Shown here piece by piece: positions 9,315 to 16,773 of a stretch of 64,000 bases of DNA. The DNA is taken from positions 93,875-157,874 of the forward strand of contig DBWY01000007.1 in NCBI GenBank assembly GCA_002309195.1, in the 5' to 3' direction. Made by a program: the position numbers and the translations under genes. Under the pieces are notes generated by a model. That model was not told where the DNA came from. It was given only the letters and a program-made list of their open reading frames with translations, and did not search any database. The stretch comes from Treponema sp. UBA1226 (GTDB taxonomy: Bacteria; Spirochaetota; Spirochaetia; Treponematales; Treponemataceae). How positions within the stretch are numbered: the first letter of the stretch is position 1; the number at the start of each line of letters is the position of its first letter.

Positions 9315-9349
9315 CCGGCATCGCTTAAAGCAAACTGCCGGGGTTTTTT
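9315..9349 (+). terminator. Rho-independent terminator of the GGDEF gene
   Basis: CCGGCA (9315-9320) pairs with TGCCGG (9336-9341) across a 15-base loop and is followed by GG and six T. It lies 18 bases after the stop codon. Confidence 0.8.
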
Positions 9350-9392
9350 GTAATTAAAGTGTGTGACATTTAAAAAGAATTAAAATAAAAAT

Positions 9393-10397
9393 CTATAGCT
9401 TTGAACGCACAACACGAAAGCCCACTGTATAGCCATAAATAGGCTCTGCTGTCTTATGTGAAACTACAGCCCCGTTTGGAGCACTTTGGGTACAGGCAAT
9501 CCCACGAAATATAACACTTCCGTAATTGCTATAATTTAACCAAGAGCCACCACGATAAAGCCTACGAGTCGATCTGTCTTCACTTCCTAAAGGATTATTA
9601 ACTTCTCCGATTTCTAAACGCGTTGTTCCGACTGCATCCCAAACCCATTCCCATACATTACCGCTCATATCATAAAGATTAAGTTCATTAGGTTCCTTTT
9701 TCTTTACTTCGTGAGTTCTATTATTACTGTTTGCTGGTATCCATGCATAATCTCTAAGAATAACTTCATCACTTGTTCCGGCATGTTTATTAGGTTCATC
9801 AAGCAAAACTCCGTTTTTTCCACCACGCGCAGCATATTCCCATTCTGCTTCTGTAGGAAGACGATATCCGTTCGCATTAAAATTACATTCGATTAAATTC
9901 CAAGTTGCGTCATACACTAAAGGAACTTCTCCCCATTCTGCTGGATTTGTTTTTTGCTCCAAAGAATAGCAGGGAGTAAGACCTTCTTTTATGCTAAGCA
10001 TATTGCAGTAAACAATTGCGTTATACCACGAAACATTTTCTACAGGACGATTTTCCTGAATTTCTTCTTCTGACACTTTTTTACTTTCATCATCACCGAC
10101 AAAAAAACTTGGATTATTACCAACAACATCTTGATATTCTTTCTGGGTGACTTCATGATTGCACATAAAAAAATCACTTAATATGACTGTTCGCCCGTCT
10201 TGAAAAACACCTTTACAATCCCATCTACCCTGCCTGCCAATTGTGGTATCATAAAACTGTATTCCTCCTACTATGCGAGAACCCTCTACTTTGACAAAAT
10301 CAACTGGCGGTACTTTTGCAGGTCTTCTTGTCGGCGACTTGCAGCTAAAAAAAAGAAAACAAACAGAACAGAATACAAAAAACTTTTTAAAATTCAT
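9393..10397 (-). CDS. Lipoprotein with formylglycine-generating-enzyme (SUMF) fold
   Basis: A 334-residue lipoprotein; the lipobox is FLFFSC with Cys at about residue 19. The remainder is one FGE-sulfatase (SUMF1) domain with the usual motifs in order: VTQKEYQDVVGNNPS, PVENVSWYNAIVYCN, YRLPTEAEWEYAARGG, YDMSGNVWEWVWD, RGGSWLN and a C-terminal GFRVVRS. The paired active-site cysteines of true formylglycine-generating enzymes are not evident near the C-terminus (only one Cys in FRGIACTQSAP). It may therefore be a structural or ligand-binding member, of which treponemes carry many. AAGGAG sits 8 bases before the ATG. The gene stands alone, after the tRNA-Lys terminator. Confidence 0.9.
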   Translation of the reverse strand: MNFKKFFVFCSVCFLFFSCKSPTRRPAKVPPVDFVKVEGSRIVGGIQFYDTTIGRQGRWDCKGVFQDGRTVILSDFFMCNHEVTQKEYQDVVGNNPSFFVGDDESKKVSEEEIQENRPVENVSWYNAIVYCNMLSIKEGLTPCYSLEQKTNPAEWGEVPLVYDATWNLIECNFNANGYRLPTEAEWEYAARGGKNGVLLDEPNKHAGTSDEVILRDYAWIPANSNNRTHEVKKKEPNELNLYDMSGNVWEWVWDAVGTTRLEIGEVNNPLGSEDRSTRRLYRGGSWLNYSNYGSVIFRGIACTQSAPNGAVVSHKTAEPIYGYTVGFRVVRSKL

Positions 10398-10468
10398 ACT
10401 TTTACTCCTTGATTAATGGTAACATGGAAAGACCATGAACGCAAATTTTACTTTCGGGAGTCTAACGC

Positions 10469-10500
10469 AAAAAAAAGGCTTTCGGAAAACCGAAAGCCTT
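10469..10500 (-). terminator. Terminator after tRNA-Lys
   Basis: On the minus strand AAGGCTTTCGG and CCGAAAGCC(TT) form a near-perfect hairpin with a TTTT loop, followed by about eight T. It ends the tRNA-Lys transcript before the lipoprotein gene. Confidence 0.85.
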
Positions 10501-10503
10501 CTG

Positions 10504-10576
10504 TGAGCTATGATGGATTCGAACCATCGACCCACGCCTTAAAAGGGCGTTGCTCTACCTACTGAGCTAATAGCCC
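10504..10576 (-). tRNA. tRNA-Lys (anticodon TTT)
   Basis: A 73-base cloverleaf on the minus strand. The acceptor GGGCTAT pairs with ATAGCTC (one G-U), the anticodon stem-loop is ACGCC-CTTTTAA-GGCGT, and the T loop is GATGG-TTCGAAT-CCATC. The anticodon TTT reads AAA/AAG. The 3' CCA is not encoded. Confidence 0.96.
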
Positions 10577-10678
10577 GCATACCCGTCAAACGAGCATGAA
10601 AGCATACTATAGTTTTTTTAAAATAGTGTCAATAGCAATTTATCTTATTTTGGAAAAGTTGTTTATCCAGAATAATTA

Positions 10679-11554
10679 TTAAGCATTATATTGGAAGCGC
10701 AACGGAGCCCTTACTGTAATGGTATTACTACCTTCATTATATTCGGCTGCATCATAATCCTTAAGAATATACACAATTTCATAATCAGTATCATTTATAT
10801 AAAAAGTAAAATAATTTGGATTATTTATTCCGCCGTCAAAATCATTACTGTCACAGACTTTCTGTCCATTTTTATAAATTATCCAGGAAGATACTTTAAA
10901 ATGCTGTTCTAAATCATTTCCTGTCTGTTCCTTGTAGCCACCTCTATATACGTATTCTGCGCTAGTTCCATCATTATCCAAGTTTAAAACAATACCATAA
11001 CCATTGGAAATATTTTGAAAATTATATGGATCAACCGGTGTCATTGAACTGTCGAATGCTATACGGGAAGAATCTATTATCTGCGAGTAACCATAGAATA
11101 AAGTAGCAGTACATCCAGTAATCTCCTTAACATTTCTTGGTGTTAGAGAATATATATCTATCGATTTGATATTTTCACCACCTGTAACTGCTATATCCTT
11201 TTCACCATAACAATACAAAGAAACCGTCGCTTGTGGAGCATATGGATCCCCAGACCAGTTATAAACACTAAGTTTGTAACGACCGCATACCAGATTTTCA
11301 AAAACACATGACTCACCATATCCAGTAAGCTTTTCTAAGTGCATAGGACCATCAAGAATAATTTCATAAACCGAGCCCGGCAGTAAATCATCGGCAAACT
11401 CATCAGGATCATGATTTCCTATAAACCTTGCGTCAGAATCAGGACTACCCGGAAGACAAATTTCAAGAGAAGCCTCTCCCTGATTATAAATATTGCTGCA
11501 GGAAATTACTGCAAAAGAAAAAATCGTTAAAAACAAAAATTTTATGACTTTCAT
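10679..11554 (-). CDS. Hypothetical lipoprotein
   Basis: A 291-residue lipoprotein with signal peptide and lipobox AVISC (Cys at about residue 19), so surface or periplasmic. The body is beta-rich and Tyr/Asn/Asp-rich. There is a repeated-domain feel at about residues 80-130 (FENLVCGRYKLSVYNWSGD, which resembles a PEGA or carboxypeptidase-regulatory-like strand pattern). A C-terminal region has GYGIVLNLDNDG, faintly like the concanavalin-type domain of the lipoprotein at 28666. No catalytic motif is seen. It is a single-gene unit; function unknown. Confidence 0.75.
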   Translation of the reverse strand: MKVIKFLFLTIFSFAVISCSNIYNQGEASLEICLPGSPDSDARFIGNHDPDEFADDLLPGSVYEIILDGPMHLEKLTGYGESCVFENLVCGRYKLSVYNWSGDPYAPQATVSLYCYGEKDIAVTGGENIKSIDIYSLTPRNVKEITGCTATLFYGYSQIIDSSRIAFDSSMTPVDPYNFQNISNGYGIVLNLDNDGTSAEYVYRGGYKEQTGNDLEQHFKVSSWIIYKNGQKVCDSNDFDGGINNPNYFTFYINDTDYEIVYILKDYDAAEYNEGSNTITVRAPLRFQYNA

Positions 11555-11689
11555 AAAACGTCCCCCTGAATAACTTAAATTATTTTACCACAGCTTACAA
11601 AATGTTTTCAATTGCAAAAAACTTTTTTTAAGTTTTTTTATTTTTTGTGAATTTTTTTCATAAAAAAAATAATGATATATGTGAGGGTT

Positions 11690-11770
11690 TTCGATATTCC
11701 AATGCCAGCACTTGTCGGGCACTTTCCCGCGCGTATGCACGACACCACCGCTGCATGGCGGGGTAAATTA
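11690..11770 (+). other. GC-rich leader element upstream of the Rpn-type nuclease
   Basis: Against AT-rich flanks this ~80-base stretch is strongly GC-rich. It contains short inverted repeats: CGGG-CACTTT-CCCG, and CCGC-TGCATG-GCGG near 11750. It ends about 20 bases before the ribosome site AAGGAG of the nuclease gene. It is not convincingly coding on either strand. It may be a structured leader or the end of a transferred unit. Confidence 0.4.
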
Positions 11771-11789
11771 ATTTTAAGGAGCTTATCCA

Positions 11790-12626
11790 ATGAAAGAACT
11801 TAAAAAAGAAAGACATGTAAAAACCATAGAAGAACTTACGTTCACAGACGACGGAATGTTCCAGGCAGTCCTTCATGAACCTGATGTGTGCGCAGAACTT
11901 GTAGAGCGTCTTCTTCATATCAAAGTCGGTAAAATCGAATATCCCGAACTTGAAAAACAGATTGCACCATACTACACGACTAAGGGCGTACGATTGGACG
12001 TATATTTAAAGGATGTCGATAAAATCATCGACATCGAAATACAGAACTACCCTGAAAGGGACATCGGCAATCGCACTCGTTATTACCAGTCAATGATAGA
12101 CATGGACAGCCTCATGAAAAACGAAGATTATTCAGAATTAAAGGAAAGCTACATCCTCTTTATCTGCAAGCATGATCCGTTCAAAGATGAAGACGAAAAA
12201 CCGTACGGACTTCCATGCTATATATTCAAAAGCATCTGCGTTCAAAAAAGCGAAGTAAATTTACATGACAATTCGTTAAAAGTCATATATAATGCAAGTG
12301 CGTATGAAAAAGAAAAGGACGAGCGAATCCGAAGTTTTCTTCGCTTCATACACACCAACAAACCGGGTAACGATGACTTTTCTAACAGGCTTTCTGAACT
12401 TGTAGAAAAGACAAAAGAGAATGAAAAATTCAGGAGTACGTTTTTAGCCATGAACCTGCACGACAGAGATTTGATATGGAATACAAGAAAAGAAGCTCTT
12501 CAGCAGAAAGCTATCGAAGATGCAATCATGCTCGTTCATGATTACAACGCTACACCAGAAGTTGCTGCCCAGAAAATGAACGCGCCTCTGGAACTTGTGC
12601 TCGAGGGCTTAAAAAATAATTCTTAA
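11790..12626 (+). CDS. Rpn-type PD-(D/E)XK nuclease (transposase-like)
   Basis: A 278-residue protein of the Rpn / PDDEXK_2 'nuclease family transposase' group. In E. coli the related RpnA-E proteins are DNA endonucleases that promote RecA-independent recombination. The core motif is visible: an N-terminal FTDDGMFQAVL, then D70 (GVRLDVYL) and E82-x-Q84 (IDIEIQN), and RTRYYQSMID after it. The C-terminus (PEVAAQKMNAPLELVLEGL) is the small helical tail common in this family. The ATG has AAGGAG 7-8 bases upstream. The gene ends 4 bases into the convergent membrane gene. The unusual GC-rich leader and a decayed relative at 13959 suggest a mobile or multicopy family. Confidence 0.88.
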   Translation: MKELKKERHVKTIEELTFTDDGMFQAVLHEPDVCAELVERLLHIKVGKIEYPELEKQIAPYYTTKGVRLDVYLKDVDKIIDIEIQNYPERDIGNRTRYYQSMIDMDSLMKNEDYSELKESYILFICKHDPFKDEDEKPYGLPCYIFKSICVQKSEVNLHDNSLKVIYNASAYEKEKDERIRSFLRFIHTNKPGNDDFSNRLSELVEKTKENEKFRSTFLAMNLHDRDLIWNTRKEALQQKAIEDAIMLVHDYNATPEVAAQKMNAPLELVLEGLKNNS

Positions 12627-13480
12627 TCTTCCCTGCTCTTCCATGGTGCGATAATCGATCTTAAAGATTTTTTTCCAAGCGCCATGCTGTCTTCTCTTAA
12701 AAGAGCTTCCCACGGAATATTTTTTCTTTCCTTTGCATTCTTTAAATCTGCATGCTGATCAAGCCAGTCATATTTATAAAGTCTTAAGCGAAGTGCATTT
12801 ACATAAGACAAAACAATTCCAGACCAGCCCGGAAGTAAAAATCCCAGCGCTACGCAAATCCCCAGAATCCCCGGATTGCCCTGAAGCGCACTTTTTAAAT
12901 TCAGCACAAGAAAGCAGATTATATAAGGCCACCAGACGTAGCAGAACATAAAAATACTGAACGCAAAATTATCAAACAGAATTACAAAACATTTTTTAAA
13001 CGTTTTCTTAAAATTCAGTTTTAAAATTTCTTTAAGCGGAATAAACCACTGTAATCCTAAAACAAGTGTCAGAATAAACAGAAAAAGAATCGCAGCAAGC
13101 ATAAAGCCTATAAAACCGTTTATTCCGATATAAAAAGGAATTCCTGTAACAGCGCTCAAAACAATCAGCGCTACAATCATTCCGAATTTAAAATAATCCT
13201 TAAAAGCGCTCCAGAGGTTTTTAAAATATGTGCTAAGATGAGCAGTTTCAAAACCCGCTATCGAAAGCGCATTTTTACCAAAAGCGCCCGACGAAACAAC
13301 AAGAAGGCTTATTCCAAGAAAAATAATCACAAGCGACAGAATACTGAACGGAAACCTGAAAAACCTGTATCCAAAGTAAATCGCAAGCACAAATATGTCA
13401 CATATAAGATTGGGAAAAATAAGGTTAATTATATTTTCCCAGCCGTCAAAAAAATTCTTTTTTAATAAAAACAAAATCAT
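12623..13480 (-). CDS. Multi-pass membrane protein
   Basis: An inner-membrane protein of about 285 residues with about six transmembrane segments and a short charged C-terminal tail (…WLDQHADLKNAKERKNIPW…). The pattern resembles YesL/DUF624-like or 'glycerophosphoryl diester phosphodiesterase membrane domain'-like proteins, but I cannot assign it with confidence. A longer frame extends to 13603 but would run through the divergent MarR gene; the ATG at 13480 places the start just before the first hydrophobic helix. It is divergent from the MarR gene with only 37 bases between them, which suggests it is a MarR target. Function unknown. Confidence 0.7.
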   Translation of the reverse strand: MILFLLKKNFFDGWENIINLIFPNLICDIFVLAIYFGYRFFRFPFSILSLVIIFLGISLLVVSSGAFGKNALSIAGFETAHLSTYFKNLWSAFKDYFKFGMIVALIVLSAVTGIPFYIGINGFIGFMLAAILFLFILTLVLGLQWFIPLKEILKLNFKKTFKKCFVILFDNFAFSIFMFCYVWWPYIICFLVLNLKSALQGNPGILGICVALGFLLPGWSGIVLSYVNALRLRLYKYDWLDQHADLKNAKERKNIPWEALLREDSMALGKKSLRSIIAPWKSRED

Positions 13481-13503
13481 TCTTCTATAATAATAATTTT
13501 TTG

Positions 13504-13512
13504 TGCTATAAT
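13504..13512 (+). promoter_or_regulatory. Extended -10 promoter of the MarR gene
   Basis: TGC followed by perfect TATAAT (13507-13512) gives an extended -10 element. The ATG at 13518 lies at the expected transcription start, so the message is probably leaderless. No ribosome site is present. Confidence 0.5.
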
Positions 13513-13517
13513 CAATT

Positions 13518-13949
13518 ATGGATTTTTCAAAATCAAACATAATATCAAAAATTTCTCTCGTACATACACTCTGCAAGGACTTTCTCAAAGCTGAACTAAA
13601 CAAACAAGGTTTGCCAAGGCTAACTTCAAGCCACGGTCACATCCTCTACCTTCTGTCTAAAGAACCCTTCCTTTCGATGCAGGAAATCGCAAAAAAAATA
13701 AACCGTGACAAATCAACCACAACTGTCCTCATAAAAAAACTAAAGGATCTTGGCCTCGTAGAAATTTCTGTAAGCCCATCCGACAGCCGCGTCAAATGCG
13801 TCAAGCTTTCTCCTCTCGGAGTTGAATACAACCGCCACACTCAGGAAATTTCTGACACCCTCAAATCCCGCTTTTTTACAGGGCTCTCATCATCCGACGC
13901 CCAAACCTTAAGCACCCTCCTCGACAAAATAAGTCATAACTTTGATTAA
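13518..13949 (+). CDS. MarR-family transcriptional regulator
   Basis: A 143-residue winged-helix repressor. The helix-turn-helix and wing are clear at about residues 50-100: MQEIAKKINRDKSTTTVLIK, KLKDLGLVEISVSPSDSR, KLSPLGVEY. Length and order fit MarR proteins, which bind palindromes as dimers and release on binding small phenolic or oxidant ligands. It is divergent from a membrane protein gene with a 37-base gap, so autoregulation and control of that gene are likely. Ligand unknown. Confidence 0.9.
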   Translation: MDFSKSNIISKISLVHTLCKDFLKAELNKQGLPRLTSSHGHILYLLSKEPFLSMQEIAKKINRDKSTTTVLIKKLKDLGLVEISVSPSDSRVKCVKLSPLGVEYNRHTQEISDTLKSRFFTGLSSSDAQTLSTLLDKISHNFD

Positions 13950-13958
13950 TTTTTTCGT

Positions 13959-14051
13959 TTGCATACTGAATTGACACAAATTGCAGAAGGCACCGGATTA
14001 CCCCTTGACAAAGTCCTTGAACTTAAGGAAAAAGTGGCCGTACACGCATAA
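13959..14051 (+). pseudogene. C-terminal remnant of an Rpn/PDDEXK-type protein
   Basis: Thirty codons open to a stop (TTG CAT … GCA TAA) read LHTELTQIAEGTGLPLDKV… and then LELKEKVAVHA. The pattern 'I/VAxxxGxPLxxVLEL' matches the last helices of the intact nuclease at 11790 (VAAQKMNAPLELVLEGLK). No start codon, ribosome site or upstream domain accompanies it. It is best read as the surviving tail of a second copy. Confidence 0.5.
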
Positions 14052-14124
14052 AAGCCGCTGGTTTTTGGGGTAAATTCAGGCTGAAAAACTAAAAAAAAGC
14101 GTTAAAAAAAAACTAAAAAAAAAC

Positions 14125-14153
14125 TTGACAACGGTATGAAACAATATTACACT
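14125..14153 (+). promoter_or_regulatory. Promoter of the outer-membrane protein gene
   Basis: A perfect TTGACA (14125-14130), 17-base spacer and TACACT (14148-14153), preceded by A-tracts that could act as an UP element. Transcription would start near 14160. Consistent with strong constitutive expression. Confidence 0.75.
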
Positions 14154-14161
14154 TCAAGTAT

Positions 14162-14178
14162 CGGTTCGTATTGAACCG
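14162..14178 (+). promoter_or_regulatory. 5'-terminal hairpin of the outer-membrane protein mRNA
   Basis: CGGTTC and GAACCG pair around GTATT, right at the predicted 5' end of the transcript. Hairpins in this position stabilise highly expressed porin messages (as for ompA in E. coli). The ribosome site AAGGAGG follows at 14189-14195. Confidence 0.55.
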
Positions 14179-14205
14179 TTAAAAAAATAAGGAGGTTTTT
14201 TCATA

Positions 14206-15360
14206 ATGAAAAAAATCGTAGGAACAATCGCAGCAATCGCATTGGCAACAAGCGCTGTTTTTGCTGACGTAAACGTAGGAATGGGATTCTCACGTGCTAT
14301 CTTTACACCATTTGCATATGATGGCGAAGATGCTCGTATGGATATTTCTACATCTTGGGGTGCAAATCCTCGTATCGGTGGTTCTATTGCTGGATCATCA
14401 GAAGACTGTGGTGTTGTAGGAACTTTCCTTTTCGACGGTGCTGCTCTTGCAGTAAATGATGAAGCATACGTTTGGGTAAAACCAATTTCTTGGTTAACAC
14501 TCAAAATCGGTTCTGCATTCGATGACACACTCCGTGGAAACGCTTGTTTCGGTTCATGGGACTGGTTACGTCTTAAAACAGCTATGACAGGTGAAGATTT
14601 CACATTCACACGTGTAACAAACGGTACAGATGCTGGTAATGCATATCAGCCTGTAGCTGGTGCTCTCTTGATGTTTGATCCATTCGAAGGATTCCATGCA
14701 GCTGTTGCATTCAAGAGCCTCTATGCTAACAAAACATACGAAGATGTATTTGCTAACATTCAGGTAGCTGCTGGTTACACAATCGACGGTGTAGGAACAA
14801 TCAAAGCACAGTGGATTGGACTTGGAAAAGATGCAGAAGACAAAGTACAGGGTGCTATCGAAGCTGCATTTGCTCTTAAAGCAGTAGAAAACATGACACT
14901 CGATGTTGGTGCTCGTTTCTCAACAGTAGAAAAATCACCAATCAATGTAAACGTATACTGGTCTATGCCATTTGACGCTCTTCGCGTACACGCATCTGCT
15001 GGTTTCGCAATCAATCCTGCAAAGACTGTAATTACGACAATTCCTAACCCACTTGATCCATCTCAGACAATCGATGTTCCAACTGATGTAGATTCTTTTG
15101 TTACTCTTAACGCTGGTGTAGGTATTGATTATGACCTCGGAAACGGTGTTGGAGTATCAGCTGACGTACGTATGTACAAGTCATTTGCTGAAAATGCTCC
15201 AGATCCAGCTGTCGGATTTGGTGTATGGGTAAACAAGGGCATTGCTAACGGTACACTTGGTATCGGTGCACAGGGTGCTCTCCGCGATACAATCCGCGAC
15301 TTTACTCCACTTGATGACTTCACATTCGCAATCCCAGTTCGCGTACAGTGCTTCTTCTAA
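14206..15360 (+). CDS. Treponemal outer-membrane beta-barrel protein (porin-like)
   Basis: A 384-residue protein with a signal peptide (MKKIVGTIAAIALATSAVFA|DV). The body alternates hydrophobic and polar residues with many Gly and aromatic turns, and the final strand ends in Phe (…AIPVRVQCFF), as outer-membrane barrels do. Segments such as WLTLKIGSAFDD, VQGAIEAAFALKAVENMTLD and GLGKDAEDK look like barrel hairpins. It resembles the major surface or porin-like proteins of treponemes in size and style; a specific family name is not certain. Strong promoter, 5' hairpin, strong ribosome site, its own terminator and highly biased codons (GCT, GTA, ACA) all suggest high expression. Confidence 0.85.
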   Translation: MKKIVGTIAAIALATSAVFADVNVGMGFSRAIFTPFAYDGEDARMDISTSWGANPRIGGSIAGSSEDCGVVGTFLFDGAALAVNDEAYVWVKPISWLTLKIGSAFDDTLRGNACFGSWDWLRLKTAMTGEDFTFTRVTNGTDAGNAYQPVAGALLMFDPFEGFHAAVAFKSLYANKTYEDVFANIQVAAGYTIDGVGTIKAQWIGLGKDAEDKVQGAIEAAFALKAVENMTLDVGARFSTVEKSPINVNVYWSMPFDALRVHASAGFAINPAKTVITTIPNPLDPSQTIDVPTDVDSFVTLNAGVGIDYDLGNGVGVSADVRMYKSFAENAPDPAVGFGVWVNKGIANGTLGIGAQGALRDTIRDFTPLDDFTFAIPVRVQCFF

Positions 15361-15408
15361 TCTAACTGTCTTGGCCTAGAGTCAGACACAAAAGATTAAA
15401 AAAGCAAA

Positions 15409-15440
15409 AACCCGAGATTCGAAAGAACCTCGGGTTTTTT
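15409..15440 (+). terminator. Terminator of the outer-membrane protein gene
   Basis: AACCCGAG (15409-15416) pairs with CTCGGGTT (15429-15436) across a 12-base loop, followed by a T run. Confidence 0.85.
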
Positions 15441-15606
15441 TATGCCCGTTTGTATTATTTGGCCGCAAAACCGCCTCAGGACGCTCTACGGCCTTTTTTT
15501 AGAGCCGGTACACCATATTTACCAGCATTACATTGATATCTGATTTTCCCATTCCCAGTATAAAAAAAACTATAAATGCGCAAGTTTACAATTGAACAAA
15601 GAAGTT

Positions 15607-15711
15607 TTTGAAATAAAAATTTCAAAAATATTTCAAAATTATTTCAAAATTATTTCAGAAAAATTTCAAATTTATTTCGAAATATTTTTGAAATAAATTT
15701 GAAATAATTTC
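15607..15711. repeat. AT-rich array with 11-bp period
   Basis: TTTC cores begin at 15620, 15631, 15642, 15653, 15664 and 15675, exactly 11 bases apart (units such as ATTTCAAAATT). They are flanked by TTTG cores at 15607, 15687 and 15698 and a last TTTC at 15708. A period close to one helical turn puts every unit on the same DNA face. The block lies about 50 bases upstream of the -35 of the next gene. Not coding: the period is not a multiple of three and stops interrupt it. Confidence 0.75.
15663..15705. repeat. Perfect 16-bp inverted repeat inside the array
   Basis: ATTTCAAATTTATTTC (15663-15678) and GAAATAAATTTGAAAT (15690-15705) are exact reverse complements with an 11-base spacer. It could form a cruciform or bind a dimeric regulator. 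Confidence 0.8.
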
Positions 15712-15757
15712 ATGGCTTTTCAGTCAGTTCAGCATCGAAAAAGAGAAGAAAACAAAA

Positions 15758-15786
15758 TTGACTAAGTTTAAAAATCCCTATAAAAT
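15758..15786 (+). promoter_or_regulatory. Promoter of the 15849 gene
   Basis: TTGACT (15758-15763), 17-base spacer, TAAAAT (15781-15786). Gives a leader of about 55 nt. Confidence 0.6.
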
Positions 15787-15792
15787 ATCACA

Positions 15793-15824
15793 AACTGGTT
15801 GTGTTACTTTTTACCCGGTTTTTT
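15793..15824 (+). promoter_or_regulatory. Possible attenuator hairpin in the 15849 leader
   Basis: AACTGG (15793-15798) can pair with CCGGTT (15815-15820, one G-U), followed by four more T. It sits between promoter and ribosome site, where a terminator-like hairpin could control read-through. The stem is short, so this is weak. Confidence 0.3.
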
Positions 15825-15848
15825 GTTTACATTTCAGAGGTATTTATA

Positions 15849-16646
15849 ATGAAAAAGACAATTTTAAAAAAATTAGCGGCAGCCTGTATTCTGTCTGCGT
15901 TAATGGTTTATACTGGATTTGCGCAGGAAGCAGATGCTTACACAGAGACTGAACCGACTCAAGAAAGCGATAAGTATGAAGAAAAAGATACTTACGAAGT
16001 AAAAACTACAAAAAAGAAGAAGTCAAACGAATGGAATCCTTTTGAAGGTATTTTTTCTTATAAACAGGCAAATTATATTTTTTATGACGAAATTCCGCTT
16101 TCAACAGGAACAATAGGCTATGGAATCAAGCACAGAAAAGCAACTGCAGTTATAGAACCTAAAACAAGAAAAGCCGGAATTCAAGTATATTACCAGTCGG
16201 CATATTTTAATTTCCTTTTTGATGAAAATAATATAGCTACAATCGCAGATGCATTTGAAAAATATCTTAAAGACTTTGAAGAACACAAACTAATAAAAAA
16301 GCAAACTGCAAAAACAAGAAAAATTTATACATCAAAGGGCAAATGCCGCACCGAGTGGGGTTCTGTTAAACACATGATGAACTATTTTGGTGACTCGCAG
16401 TTTCATGTCGGTTACGAATTTAAGGACGGTTCTCCATATTTTTGTATCATCGTAAAGGACTGCAAAAACCTTGCAAAGGATCTTGGTTCAAACATTCCTG
16501 AAAAATCTGTAGAAGTTCAACTTTACTTTACAAAAGCAGAAGCAAAAACTTTTTTAAGCGTTCTTAGTCGCGAACGTGTAAAGCAACTTATAGAAACAGA
16601 ATACTTTGACGAAGACGGCGAAACATTTACACCGGACACTTTCTAA
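15849..16646 (+). CDS. Hypothetical exported protein
   Basis: A protein of about 265 residues with a signal peptide (MKKTILKKLAAACILSALMVYTGFA|QE) and an acidic Thr/Glu/Lys-rich linker. A folded domain then begins at WNPFEGIFSYKQANYIF. The domain is Tyr/Phe/Lys-rich with alternating strands and a C-terminal helix (AEAKTFLSVLSRERVKQLIE). No known motif was recognised. I chose ATG 15849, which has AGAGG 8 bases upstream and begins a clean signal peptide; the frame also opens upstream at 15801. Single-gene unit with its own promoter and a strong hairpin after it. Confidence 0.78.
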   Translation: MKKTILKKLAAACILSALMVYTGFAQEADAYTETEPTQESDKYEEKDTYEVKTTKKKKSNEWNPFEGIFSYKQANYIFYDEIPLSTGTIGYGIKHRKATAVIEPKTRKAGIQVYYQSAYFNFLFDENNIATIADAFEKYLKDFEEHKLIKKQTAKTRKIYTSKGKCRTEWGSVKHMMNYFGDSQFHVGYEFKDGSPYFCIIVKDCKNLAKDLGSNIPEKSVEVQLYFTKAEAKTFLSVLSRERVKQLIETEYFDEDGETFTPDTF

Positions 16647-16663
16647 ACTGAATCAACTAAAAT

Positions 16664-16685
16664 GGTGCGTCAAATCTGACGCACC
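16664..16685. terminator. Hairpin between convergent genes
   Basis: GGTGCGTCA and TGACGCACC form a perfect 9-bp stem with the loop AATC. There is no T run on the plus strand and only a weak one (ATTTTAG) on the minus strand. It probably ends transcription from one or both sides. Confidence 0.5.
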
Positions 16686-16773
16686 ACCTTCAAAAAAATA
16701 AATCAACAGAGAAACTTTTAGGCAACCTTTATTTTAAGCACTGTAAAGCTCACCATAAATTATCCTGATAAAA

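Larger units (their letters stand above)
15361..15848. other. 488-base intergenic stretch, contents
   Basis: Contains, left to right: the terminator of the outer-membrane gene (15409-15440); a short GC-rich piece (about 15460-15510); the 11-bp-period repeat block with a 16-bp inverted repeat (15607-15711); a promoter (15758-15786); a possible attenuator hairpin (15793-15824); and the ribosome site AGAGG of the next gene. No credible coding region. Confidence 0.6.

Noticed and set aside
11658..11918. Minus-strand frame across the GC-rich leader and nuclease start
   Set aside because: Overlaps the real nuclease N-terminus, has Cys/Arg-rich nonsense composition and no ribosome site.
13481..13603. 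Extension of the membrane protein gene to 13603
   Set aside because: Would run antisense through the start of the MarR gene; the ATG at 13480 precedes the first membrane helix.
15607..15711. CRISPR array or coding repeat
   Set aside because: Units are contiguous 11-mers without spacers, no cas genes nearby, and the period breaks the reading frame.
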